DNA from: Zhouia spongiae
GTDB taxonomy: Bacteria; Bacteroidota; Bacteroidia; Flavobacteriales; Flavobacteriaceae
DNA length: 64,000 bases
Assembly: GCF_022760175.1 (NCBI RefSeq)
Contig: NZ_CP094326.1
Span: forward strand, 2,096,804-2,160,803
Reading direction: 5' to 3'
This document shows, one piece after another, positions 26,847 to 34,586 of this stretch (position 1 is its first letter; each line of letters opens with the position of its first letter). Both the position numbers and the translations under genes were made by a program. The notes under the pieces were generated by a model. The model searched no databases, had not been told where the DNA came from, and saw only the letters and a program-made list of their open reading frames with translations.

Positions 26847-28106
26847 ATGAGGTTATTTGAACAAGACAAAGACACTTTCAGCCTGCTTTCCGAAGCTATT
26901 TCAGAGGGAATTTTAGTTGTTGATGAACAACGGAAGATTGTAGCCACCAATAGTCCGTTGGCTAGTATGTTTGGCTATGAGAAAGAGGAGCTGGAGGGAA
27001 AGAAAATGGATGTGCTTATTCCGGTAAACTATCATACAAAACACGAAGGGCATTTTAAAGGATATTTTGCACAGTCGAGCCAGCGAAGAATGGCCGAAGG
27101 GAGAAAGTTGTCAGGGGTACGAAAGAGCGGAGAGGAATTCTATGTGGAGATAGGGCTGAACCCTTTTTTCTTAAACGATCAGGTGTATGTGATGGCCATT
27201 GTTATGGATGTTACAAAGCGGATAGAGTCTGAAAATGTAATTAAAGAGTTGAACGAGCAACTGGAAGAAAAAATCAGGCAACGGACAAAGGCATTAAGGG
27301 ATTCTGTGGTGCAATTAACCAAAGAAGTAAAGTTGAGGATAGAAGCAGAGAGCCAGGCTAAAATAGCTCTGCAAAAGGAAAAAGAACTTAACGAGTTGAA
27401 AACGAAATTCCTTTCTATGGTTTCTCATGAATTCAAGACGCCATTGAGCAGTATTCTTACTTCTACAATGCTGTTGGAAAAATATACACAGACAGAGCAA
27501 CAACCAAGAAGGGACAAGCACCTGAATACTATTAAGGGGATCGTAAGGAACCTGAATGGGATTTTAAACGATTTTCTTTCTATCGAACGTATAGATTCGG
27601 GAAAGGTCACTTATAAGTATACTACATTTAACCTCAGTAAGGCGTTTAATGAAATTGTTTACGATGCCAATATGACCTTAAAGTCCGGTCAAAAGATCCG
27701 ATTTCCGGAAGATATAGATGAATATGTTATAAACCAGGACGAGAAGATATTCAAGCTGATACTGTCTAATATTATAGGCAATGCAATTAAATATTCGCCT
27801 GAAAATTCAACCATACATATTGAAGTGACTCCTATAGATAAAGAGAACTATCTTTTTACGATCAGGGATGAAGGGATCGGTATCCCTGAAGAAGATCAAA
27901 AGCACGTATTTTCACGATATTTCAGGGCACAGAATGCACTAACGACACAAGGTACGGGAATTGGACTGAATATTGTAAAAAGCCATGTGGAGGATCTGGG
28001 AGGATCAATTTGTTTCGAAAGTAAACAGGATAAAGGTTCTGTATTTAAAATAGAATTACCAAATAAAAACAAACAAGCAGAAAATGAAAAAAGTGTTGTT
28101 AATTGA
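26847..28106 (+). CDS. PAS-domain sensor histidine kinase, FixL-like
   Basis: A soluble kinase of 419 residues: one PAS domain (about 8-125), a coiled coil (128-185), HisKA with His194 in MVSHEFKTPL, and a HATPase domain (N-box NIIGNAIKYSPEN, G1 DEGIGIP, F-box FSRYF, G2 GTGIGLNIVKSH). No membrane segment is visible, so it senses a cytoplasmic signal. From memory of Bradyrhizobium FixL, His66 aligns without gaps to the haem-ligating His200, and Arg86, 20 residues on, to the O2-sensing Arg220. Oxygen or redox sensing is therefore plausible but unproven, because this His/Arg pattern also occurs in PAS domains of unknown ligand. Its end overlaps the regulator gene by 23 bases. Confidence 0.88.
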   Translation: MRLFEQDKDTFSLLSEAISEGILVVDEQRKIVATNSPLASMFGYEKEELEGKKMDVLIPVNYHTKHEGHFKGYFAQSSQRRMAEGRKLSGVRKSGEEFYVEIGLNPFFLNDQVYVMAIVMDVTKRIESENVIKELNEQLEEKIRQRTKALRDSVVQLTKEVKLRIEAESQAKIALQKEKELNELKTKFLSMVSHEFKTPLSSILTSTMLLEKYTQTEQQPRRDKHLNTIKGIVRNLNGILNDFLSIERIDSGKVTYKYTTFNLSKAFNEIVYDANMTLKSGQKIRFPEDIDEYVINQDEKIFKLILSNIIGNAIKYSPENSTIHIEVTPIDKENYLFTIRDEGIGIPEEDQKHVFSRYFRAQNALTTQGTGIGLNIVKSHVEDLGGSICFESKQDKGSVFKIELPNKNKQAENEKSVVN

Positions 28107-29133
28107 AGACGACTTAATTCTTAGAGAAAATACAGCCGAACTTCTGGAATTGTCTAATTACAATGTCATTACAGGTTCTGACGGGAAAAAAGGCGTGGCA
28201 TTAGCTGAGCAAGAATTACCCGATATTATTGTGTGTGATATCATGATGCCTGAATTAGACGGATATGGCGTTTTGGAAACCTTGTCTAAGAATAATAGTA
28301 CCAGACGCATACCATTTATTTTTCTCTCTGCTAAAACCGAGCGTAATGAAGTAAGAAAGGGAATGAACCTCGGAGCCGACGATTATATAACAAAGCCTTT
28401 TGAAGAAGAAGAATTGATCAATGCCATTGAAAGCAGGTTGGCAAAGGTTCAGATATTAAATGAACAAAAAGAAAATGAAGAGAGTAGCCCTGTAGATGAT
28501 GAAGAGATTTCTAACATTAACCAGCTTAAAAATTATTTTCTAGACGAAGGAGAGCTGATGTCTTTCGGGGAAGGTGAACTCATTTATTCCGAGGGAAACC
28601 ATTCCAACTATATGTTTTTGGTAGAAGGAGGTATTGTGAAATCGTATAAAATCGATGAGCAGGGTAAAGAGCTGATTACCAGGGTGAGTAAAGAAGACGA
28701 TTTTTTCGGGTTCAGTTCATTTACGCAGAACATCCCGCATAAAGAATATGCAAAAGCGATTAAGGATGCTACTGTATATGCTTTAAAGAAAGATATTCTT
28801 AGCGATATTTTACTAAATAATAAGAAGCTTTCAGTTGAGATCATTAATTTTTTAACTGAGGGAATGACCGAATTTAACGACCAATTACTGCAGATGGCCT
28901 ATGGTTCCGTAAGAAGGAAGACGGCTGCTACGATACTGCAATTTGTAGATCAGTTCGAAAGAAACAAGCAGGAAGGGATCAAAATTTCACGTAATGATCT
29001 GGCAAGCGTGGCAGGGATTGCTCCGGAAAGTTTTATCCGAACCCTTTCAGAGTTAAAGAAAGAGGGGTTGATCTCTGTAGAAGGAAGAAATATTAAGGTG
29101 TTAAATATTGAGCGTTTACGGCAAATTGACTAG
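28084..29133 (+). CDS. response regulator with receiver + CRP/FNR-type output
   Basis: A protein of 349 residues. The receiver (1-120) has the acidic pocket E8-D9-D10, phospho-acceptor Asp52 (CDIMMPELDG), Ser82 and Lys104 (TKP). After an acidic linker comes a cNMP-binding fold (about 150-265: FGEGELIYSEGNHSNYMFLVEGGIVKSY). A Crp-type winged HTH ends the protein, with recognition helix APESFIRTLSEL. Glu315 and Arg319 occupy the positions that read the TGA core in CRP and FNR. No FNR-type cysteine cluster is present. The kinase probably phosphorylates it. TGA-N6-TCA sites occur at four nearby promoters. In effect it joins FixJ-like input and FixK-like output in one chain. Confidence 0.9.
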   Translation: MKKVLLIEDDLILRENTAELLELSNYNVITGSDGKKGVALAEQELPDIIVCDIMMPELDGYGVLETLSKNNSTRRIPFIFLSAKTERNEVRKGMNLGADDYITKPFEEEELINAIESRLAKVQILNEQKENEESSPVDDEEISNINQLKNYFLDEGELMSFGEGELIYSEGNHSNYMFLVEGGIVKSYKIDEQGKELITRVSKEDDFFGFSSFTQNIPHKEYAKAIKDATVYALKKDILSDILLNNKKLSVEIINFLTEGMTEFNDQLLQMAYGSVRRKTAATILQFVDQFERNKQEGIKISRNDLASVAGIAPESFIRTLSELKKEGLISVEGRNIKVLNIERLRQID

Positions 29134-29208
29134 CTAACACGGGGCAAGTCATGGATTCCGATACAGTTGTAGGGGTTAAATTTCATTTGGTGAGCAAAAA
29201 TACTTTGT

Positions 29209-29252
29209 TTGACATATATCATATTTAGAGGGAAGGAGTTTAGGTAATTTTG
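29209..29252 (+). promoter_or_regulatory. CRP/FNR-type site plus -7 element of the second stress gene
   Basis: TTGACATATATCAT (29209-29222) differs from ATGAY-N4-RTCAT by one base. A perfect TAATTTTG starts at 29245, again 29.5 bases from the palindrome centre. The predicted leader is about 16 bases. Confidence 0.6.
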
Positions 29253-29272
29253 TTGTTGCAACCAATAACAAT

Positions 29273-30106
29273 ATGAAAAACATACTGATACCTACAGATT
29301 TCTCTCCGAATTCATGGAATGCAATAACGTATGGAGTCACGCTTTTCAAAAAAGAGAAGTGTAATTTTTATTTGCTTCACGTAGAGAATGTCAGGATGTA
29401 TGCTGATACCCCAGGTTCCCGACCGGAGAGTGAAGGAGCTGTTAGCACAAGGGAGCGGTTAAAAATGGCTGCTGAACAAATTAGGGGGCAGTTTCCGGAG
29501 GCCGACCATAATTTTGCTTCATTGGTTGACTACGATTTTTTAGTGGAAGCCATAAAAAAGCAGGTTGCAGAAAAAAGCATAGACCTTATTGTAATGGGCA
29601 CGAGAGGAGCTTCTGGAATAAAAAAGAACATAGTCGGGAGTCATACAAGTGATGTGATTACCAGGGTGAAATGTCCTGTTTTGGCCATACCTGAGGGAGC
29701 AGTGCCTAAAGTTCCCAAAGAAATAGCTTTCCCAACCGATTTCAGAATATTTTATTCGCCTGATATGTTATCTGCCATGCTGGATATAGCCCGGTTACAT
29801 CATGCTTCGGTTCGTTCGTTACATGCAGTTAAAGAACATTTTGAGGGGCTTGACGATGAGCAGTTAAAGAATAAAGAATTGCTGGATGATCATCTTGACA
29901 GTTTTGAGCATAGTTTTCATAAGGTAACAGGCAAACGTCTGGATAAGGCGGTACAGTGCTTTACAGAAAGCAGGGATATCGATATCATAGCCATGGTAGC
30001 AAAGAATCTTAACTTCTTTCAGCAAATACTGTTTAAGCCCACTGTAAAGGAGATTAGCTACCATACAAGCATACCTTTTTTGGTCTTACACGAACATGCT
30101 GTTTGA
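29273..30106 (+). CDS. tandem universal stress protein (second copy)
   Basis: A protein of 277 residues. Domain 1 opens MKNILIPTDFSPNSWNAI and has an intact loop GTRGASGIKKNIVGSHTSDVI. Domain 2 (from KEIAFPTDFRIF) is degenerate: its end reads MVAKNLNFFQQILFKPTVKEI and lacks the glycine loop, so only the first domain is likely to bind nucleotide. It differs clearly from the first stress protein, so it is not a recent duplication. It lies directly after the receiver-CRP gene and has a matching FNR-like promoter, suggesting it is a target of that regulator. Confidence 0.9.
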   Translation: MKNILIPTDFSPNSWNAITYGVTLFKKEKCNFYLLHVENVRMYADTPGSRPESEGAVSTRERLKMAAEQIRGQFPEADHNFASLVDYDFLVEAIKKQVAEKSIDLIVMGTRGASGIKKNIVGSHTSDVITRVKCPVLAIPEGAVPKVPKEIAFPTDFRIFYSPDMLSAMLDIARLHHASVRSLHAVKEHFEGLDDEQLKNKELLDDHLDSFEHSFHKVTGKRLDKAVQCFTESRDIDIIAMVAKNLNFFQQILFKPTVKEISYHTSIPFLVLHEHAV

Positions 30107-30133
30107 TAAGAGATCAGGCTGTTCAAGCAGGGG

Positions 30134-30177
30134 ATGACAAAAGTCATGTTTTAGATAAACAGGAATGGTTAATTTAG
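30134..30177 (+). promoter_or_regulatory. CRP/FNR-type site plus -7 element with no CDS downstream
   Basis: ATGACAAAAGTCAT (30134-30147) is a symmetrical ATGAC/GTCAT site. TAATTTAG starts at 30170, exactly 29.5 bases from its centre. Transcription would start at about 30182, where no plausible reading frame exists. Confidence 0.55.
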
Positions 30178-30181
30178 CAGT

Positions 30182-30267
30182 GATAAAAGATTTAGTTCTT
30201 TGAGTTAATTAGTATTGAGGTATACTAAAATGAAAAAGAGGCGCTTAAAAGGTGCCTCTTTTTTTAT
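30182..30267 (+). ncRNA. candidate small RNA, about 85 nt
   Basis: The stretch is bounded by a predicted start 12 bases after the -7 box at 30170 and by a strong hairpin terminator (30233-30267). The only ATG (30231-30233) lies at the foot of the terminator stem. The 50-base body is AU-rich and mostly unstructured by eye, which would suit a base-pairing RNA. It sits between the second stress gene and the convergent DeoR gene. It is predicted from promoter and terminator signals only; it matches no RNA family I know. Confidence 0.45.
30233..30267. terminator. terminator shared by the candidate RNA and the DeoR gene
   Basis: AAAAAGAGGCGC, loop ttaaaa, then GGTGCCTCTTTTTTT. The A-run and T-run make it usable from both strands. 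Confidence 0.82.
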
Positions 30268-30283
30268 AACAAGTGTTGTCGGG

Positions 30284-31075
30284 TTATTTTTTTACCATGA
30301 TGACTTCTACATTATTTTTTTCTAAGGCGATCAGGTGTTCTTTCTCAATTTGATCGTCGGTAATGAGTTTGTCAATTTTCTCAAAAGAACAGATAAATGC
30401 CAGCCCGGATCTTTTAAACTTAGACGAATCAGCAACTACAATAACTTCTTCGGCTATGTCGATCATTATCTGGTTCAGGTAAGCCTCTTCCATGTGGTGG
30501 GTGAAAACCCCCAGATCAGGTTTGATGGCATCGACACCTAAAAATAATTTATTACAGAACAATTGCCTGAAGTTACGTTCTGCCATCGGGCCAACGAGTG
30601 ACATAGAAAATTCCTTAAGGTACCCTCCCGGCATAAACACATCGAGGTTTTCATACTTCGACAGGTTGTTTACAATATCTAAAGCATTACTGATGACGGT
30701 CAGGTTCTTGAAATCATTGAGGTTATTTGATATTTCAAAAGTGGTGGTTCCGGAATCGAGGATAACACTTTCCTCTTCTTCTATCAATGAAGCTGCCTTT
30801 TTACCGATAAGGCGTTTCACCTCAAGATTTATTTTTTTCTTTTCAGTAACGGTTAAGGCTATATTACTTGTCTTAAAAGCACCACCATGGGCACGGATCA
30901 GAAGTTTGCTTTTTTCCAGTTTGTCGAGGTCGTTTCTGATGGTTACCTCACTGACCCCCAGCTCCTGACTAAGCTCATTTACATTTACCTGACCCTTAAT
31001 GTCGAGCAGTTCTAATATTTTAGATCGCCTCTCGGCAGTTTTCTTTACTTTTCCTTTAGTTTCGTTCTCCTTCAT
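30284..31075 (-). CDS. DeoR-family transcriptional repressor (AgaR/GlpR type)
   Basis: A protein of 263 residues. An N-terminal DeoR helix-turn-helix (residues 33-52, VNELSQELGVSEVTIRNDL) is followed by the family hallmark RAHGGA and a sugar-phosphate-sensing domain with DSGTTTFEI and a LGVDAI segment. DeoR regulators usually repress sugar catabolic operons and are released by a phosphorylated intermediate. Placement just after the galactosamine-type operon makes control of that operon likely. A terminator separates it from the operon. It has its own -7-like box (TATCTTCG, 31088-31081) overlapped by a 15-bp inverted repeat, suggesting autoregulation, and possibly a leaderless mRNA. Confidence 0.88.
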   Translation of the reverse strand: MKENETKGKVKKTAERRSKILELLDIKGQVNVNELSQELGVSEVTIRNDLDKLEKSKLLIRAHGGAFKTSNIALTVTEKKKINLEVKRLIGKKAASLIEEEESVILDSGTTTFEISNNLNDFKNLTVISNALDIVNNLSKYENLDVFMPGGYLKEFSMSLVGPMAERNFRQLFCNKLFLGVDAIKPDLGVFTHHMEEAYLNQIMIDIAEEVIVVADSSKFKRSGLAFICSFEKIDKLITDDQIEKEHLIALEKNNVEVIMVKK

Positions 31076-31080
31076 ATATA

Positions 31081-31120
31081 CGAAGATATTATTATTAAGT
31101 CTTTCGACTTAAAAATAATA
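31081..31120 (-). promoter_or_regulatory. operator/promoter of the DeoR gene
   Basis: An inverted repeat of 15 bases per arm (31087-31101 and 31106-31120, one mismatch, 4-base centre TTTC, inner arms TTAAGTC/GACTTAA) lies directly upstream of and partly over a TATCTTCG -7-like box. The centre contains CTTTCG, recalling AgaR-type operators. Confidence 0.6.
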
Positions 31121-31163
31121 AAATACTTGTTAATATTTTAATAAAGGAGAATTATTTCGACAT

Positions 31164-31190
31164 AAAAAAAGGAGCGATGTCCATCACTCC
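31164..31190 (-). terminator. terminator of the galactosamine-type operon
   Basis: On the minus strand GGAGTGATGG pairs with CATCGCTCC (one mismatch), followed by a run of seven T. It lies between the GH109-like gene and the DeoR gene. Confidence 0.75.
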
Positions 31191-31229
31191 TTTTAAAAAC
31201 TACTTAAAACAAACTAACAAACTAACTAA

Positions 31230-32645
31230 CTAACTCTTTAAGAGAACATTAGTGTTTCCCGCTCCCTGAAGAGAAATATCAACAGGTTTATTCGTTTTCC
31301 AGTTACCACCTGTAAAATCAGGGAAGTCGATCGATTTTGATCTGTTTGCCACTGAAGCTTCACTGATCAATCCGACTGCGCTCCACGATGCAGCATCATA
31401 AACATCCTGATCAAGAGGCAATCCGTTTCTTAAACAGTCGATCAAACGCCAATCCATGATGAAGTCCATACCACCGTGGCCTCCAACTTTTTTAGCCAAT
31501 TCCCCAACTTTCTTAACGATTTCCGGAGTGTATTTTTTTTCTATTTCTTTAAATTCATCTTCTTTCATCCAGCTATGCCCAACTGCAATTCTGGCCGGGC
31601 TAGGCCATTTACGGGCAAAAGCCTTAGAGCCGCTTACCAGGTGTATTCTTGAATACGGTCTGGGAGAGCTTACATCGTGCTGGATCATCATGGTACGGCC
31701 TTTCTTGGTGCGTATCATGGTCGTGTTCATGTTTCCTCTAAACGGATTGTTTACATATTCGGAAAAGAAATCATCGTCTGCAGCAAGTTCTCTGGCACGT
31801 GATGCCATATTGAAGTCGTTACTGGACATAGATGACAGGTAATCCATCTGGTCTCCCCGGTTAATGTCCATTATCTGGCAAATAGGGCCAAGGCCGTGCG
31901 TAGGGTACAGGTTACCGTCGCGTTTAGCATTTTCCTTAAGTCGCCACATGCTTTCGTATCCATTATTCTTATTAAAGTTCAGGTCTACGAGGTCGTGGAT
32001 GTATGCACCTTCTCCGTGAATGATTTCCCCGAAGAAGCCCTGTCTTGCCATGTTAAGAGTTAACAGTTCAAAGAAATCATAGCAACAATTCTCAAGCATC
32101 ATACAATGCTTTTTAGTACGCTCTGAAGTTTCTACCAACTGCCAGCACTCATCCATATTTTGAGCGGCAGGAACCTCTACTGCGGCATGCTTTCCGGCTT
32201 CCATGGCATATACGGCCATAGGTGTGTGCCACTCCCATGGCGTAGCAATATATATAAGGTCCAGATCATCGCGATCGCACATCTCTTTCCATGCATATGC
32301 TTTGCCATAATACAGGTCAGGATTGTGTTTTGTTCCCTTTAAAAGTTTTTTGGCTTTTTTTGCCTGATCTTCCCTAAGGTCGCATAATGCTTTGATTTCA
32401 ACACCGTCAATATAACTCATGCGTTTAACAGCTCCGGGGCCGCGCATCCCTAAACCTACAATCCCGACACGGACTTTGTCAAGTTTTGGTGCTGCATATC
32501 CGGACATATTAAACCGCTGTCCAAGGTTTCTGTTTTTGATAATAATTCCGTTCTCCTGAGCAAAACCGGTCATCGTGCTTCCGGCCAGGCCGATACCTGC
32601 AAGCGATGATAGTTTTAAAAAGTTTCGTCTATTGTTGTTTTTCAT
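31230..32645 (-). CDS. GH109-like Gfo/Idh/MocA protein (probable alpha-N-acetylgalactosaminidase), Tat-exported
   Basis: A protein of 471 residues. A twin-arginine signal (NNNRRNFLKLSSLAGIGLAG) implies folded export with its cofactor. The Rossmann motif is VGIVGLGMRGPG (60-71). The EVPAA block at 157-161, where sugar oxidoreductases have EKP, is characteristic of GH109. GH109 enzymes cleave alpha-GalNAc by an NAD+-dependent elimination mechanism without net redox change. Length is close to characterised members (about 440-460 residues). It is the last gene of the operon, before a terminator. A related non-hydrolytic oxidoreductase cannot be excluded. Confidence 0.82.
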   Translation of the reverse strand: MKNNNRRNFLKLSSLAGIGLAGSTMTGFAQENGIIIKNRNLGQRFNMSGYAAPKLDKVRVGIVGLGMRGPGAVKRMSYIDGVEIKALCDLREDQAKKAKKLLKGTKHNPDLYYGKAYAWKEMCDRDDLDLIYIATPWEWHTPMAVYAMEAGKHAAVEVPAAQNMDECWQLVETSERTKKHCMMLENCCYDFFELLTLNMARQGFFGEIIHGEGAYIHDLVDLNFNKNNGYESMWRLKENAKRDGNLYPTHGLGPICQIMDINRGDQMDYLSSMSSNDFNMASRARELAADDDFFSEYVNNPFRGNMNTTMIRTKKGRTMMIQHDVSSPRPYSRIHLVSGSKAFARKWPSPARIAVGHSWMKEDEFKEIEKKYTPEIVKKVGELAKKVGGHGGMDFIMDWRLIDCLRNGLPLDQDVYDAASWSAVGLISEASVANRSKSIDFPDFTGGNWKTNKPVDISLQGAGNTNVLLKS

Positions 32646-32743
32646 CTGTTTGAATTTAATTGTTTTTATTGGTCAGATGTAACTCGTCATTTACAATCCG
32701 GTTGGTAATAACTTAATTGACATGACTTGTTTCATAATTATGA

Positions 32744-33751
32744 TTAATTTGTTAATCGGTCTATTTTAAAACCATAAGTGTCAACGGCATTTTGAACAAA
32801 TATTTTATGAACAACTTCCTCGGGTAACTGCAACCCTTTAAACGCGCCTTTAAATTCAGGAGCGGTGAGGGTTTTGCCGGTAGCAAAAAAGTCGTAATGT
32901 CCTTGCCATAATGACTCAAACCGTGTAATCAATTCATCATCACTCATAGAACCATCGTCAATAACATCAGTGCCGTATATAATACGATCCTGATACGTAA
33001 TGAAAAAATCACGTACTTTTTCCCAGTTATCTTTTGCCTGTAGTTGCACATGGCATATTCTTTCTGCCAAATCGGTTTTTGTGTTCGGGAACATCTTTAA
33101 ACGCTTTGCAACTTCATCAATGCTCCATTCCATGCTGAAAAGATGTAGTCCTACGTATTTCAGTTCAGGAAACTTACTTAAAACATGATCTCTGGCTTCC
33201 ATTTGTTTTTCATAAGCAGGAAACTCAGGGTGGAGGTACATATGGTATTCAGGATGGCCGGAAAAATAATCCCTATCAGAGTCAACGGTCATCTCTTCCA
33301 GCGGGAGCCAGCAGTTTCTGGGTTCTCCCTGGTGACCGATTAAAAGAATATCATTGTCGACCAGATATTGGTATAAAGGATCGAAACGTTTGTCATCAAG
33401 CATAACAAAATTTCCGTCAAGGTCTTTGACGTTTTCATCCATGCCAATATTTTTCCAGATTTTAACACCTGCTGCACCTTTAGAGATGCCATCCTTTATT
33501 TGTTCCAGTGCATGAGGCAGCCATTTTTCGGTATTCCAGTATCGGGTATCAAAGGAAGTAATCTGTATGATCCTGTCGGGAAACTCTTGTTGTAAAGCAA
33601 GTACTGTATTCTTCTGATCGTCTAGGCTTTCGAAGAAGGGGATATCAGTATTGATGGATAAAAACGACACATTGTACTTTAGGGCCAATTCCATTTTAGC
33701 TCTGGAAGTAGTGTTCAAATGTACGTGTGCATCAATAAATTGCTTTAGCAT
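32744..33751 (-). CDS. metal-dependent amidohydrolase (amidohydrolase_2 type)
   Basis: A TIM-barrel hydrolase of 335 residues. Likely metal-site motifs: FIDAHVHLNTT (HxH, residues 9-11), GVKIWKN, LLIGHQGEP, YVGLHLFS and the final YGTDVIDD. There is no signal peptide, so it is cytosolic. It lies 7 bases upstream of nothing but the GH109 gene's 98-base leader and 7 bases after the aldolase gene, inside the operon. A galactosamine route needs a GalNAc-6-phosphate deacetylase, and no NagA/AgaA-type enzyme is present. This protein might fill that step, or handle a lactone or another sugar derivative. The family is secure; the substrate is inference. Confidence 0.75.
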   Translation of the reverse strand: MLKQFIDAHVHLNTTSRAKMELALKYNVSFLSINTDIPFFESLDDQKNTVLALQQEFPDRIIQITSFDTRYWNTEKWLPHALEQIKDGISKGAAGVKIWKNIGMDENVKDLDGNFVMLDDKRFDPLYQYLVDNDILLIGHQGEPRNCWLPLEEMTVDSDRDYFSGHPEYHMYLHPEFPAYEKQMEARDHVLSKFPELKYVGLHLFSMEWSIDEVAKRLKMFPNTKTDLAERICHVQLQAKDNWEKVRDFFITYQDRIIYGTDVIDDGSMSDDELITRFESLWQGHYDFFATGKTLTAPEFKGAFKGLQLPEEVVHKIFVQNAVDTYGFKIDRLTN

Positions 33752-33758
33752 AATTGTT

Positions 33759-34580
33759 CTATTTTCCGTTTTTTACCATTTCTAGTTTGCCTGATACCAA
33801 TTCTGTGATTTTATTGGTAGCCTGAGGAAATACTTTACGCAGGTCTATCTCTTCATTGGAAACTAATACATCTTTTAGGGTCTGCATAAAAATATTCTTG
33901 ATCTCAGTAGCCAGGTTAACTTTACATATTCCGTTTGAAATAGCTTCCTGAACCTGATTGTGAGGTACCCCTGAACTTCCATGTAACACGAGCGTTGCGG
34001 GTGTTACGGCAGCTATTCTTGATAAGAGTTCAATATCCAGTTTTGGCTCTTCTTTATAAAATCCGTGAGCAGTTCCGATGGCTACTGCGAGTGCATTTAC
34101 TCCCGTGGCTTCTACAAAAGATTTTGCTTCCTCAGGTTGTGTAAAACTACCACCGTGATCCTGTCCCAGTTTGGCAACATAACCTAATTCAGCTTCTACA
34201 TGAGCTCCATAGCCAGCTGCTCGTTTTACGACTTCCTGAGTTATTTTGATGTTTTCCTCAAACGGCAACTCACTGCCGTCTATCATTACAGAATCAAATC
34301 CGGCATCCAGGCACTGCTGAGCCAATGCTACCGATCCGCCGTGATCAAGGTGGATCCATCCTTCAACTCCGAACTGGGCCAATCCGGCTCTCCCCAGTTT
34401 TACGGCGGTATCAAGCCCCATATAATCGATAGAACTCTTCGTTAATTGTAATATGAGGGGTTCATTTAAATTAGCAGCAGCCTGTAAAACTCCGTGTAAG
34501 GTTTCTACATTATAAAAATTGGTGGCTAATAGCCCTCTTTTTTGTTCTGTTAACAATTGTAATTTTTCTTTCAGCTTCAT
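33759..34580 (-). CDS. class II tagatose/fructose-bisphosphate aldolase (KbaY/GatY/AgaY type)
   Basis: A protein of 273 residues. Zinc and catalytic motifs in order: WIHLDHGGS (Asp-His), DSVMIDGSELPFEENI, HVEAELGYVA, AIGTAHGFY and LHGSSGVPH. The AIGTAHG(F/Y)Y and short length fit the tagatose-1,6-bisphosphate aldolase branch. It splits the ketose bisphosphate to glycerone phosphate and glyceraldehyde 3-phosphate. It sits between the amidohydrolase and the two kinases with gaps of 6-7 bases. The tagatose rather than fructose substrate is inferred from the AgaS-like neighbour. Confidence 0.88.
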   Translation of the reverse strand: MKLKEKLQLLTEQKRGLLATNFYNVETLHGVLQAAANLNEPLILQLTKSSIDYMGLDTAVKLGRAGLAQFGVEGWIHLDHGGSVALAQQCLDAGFDSVMIDGSELPFEENIKITQEVVKRAAGYGAHVEAELGYVAKLGQDHGGSFTQPEEAKSFVEATGVNALAVAIGTAHGFYKEEPKLDIELLSRIAAVTPATLVLHGSSGVPHNQVQEAISNGICKVNLATEIKNIFMQTLKDVLVSNEEIDLRKVFPQATNKITELVSGKLEMVKNGK

Positions 34581-34586
34581 TTTGAC

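Noticed and set aside
30492-30968. 158-codon plus-strand frame over the DeoR gene
   Set aside because: It lies antisense to a clear DeoR protein, and its product has no recognisable domain.
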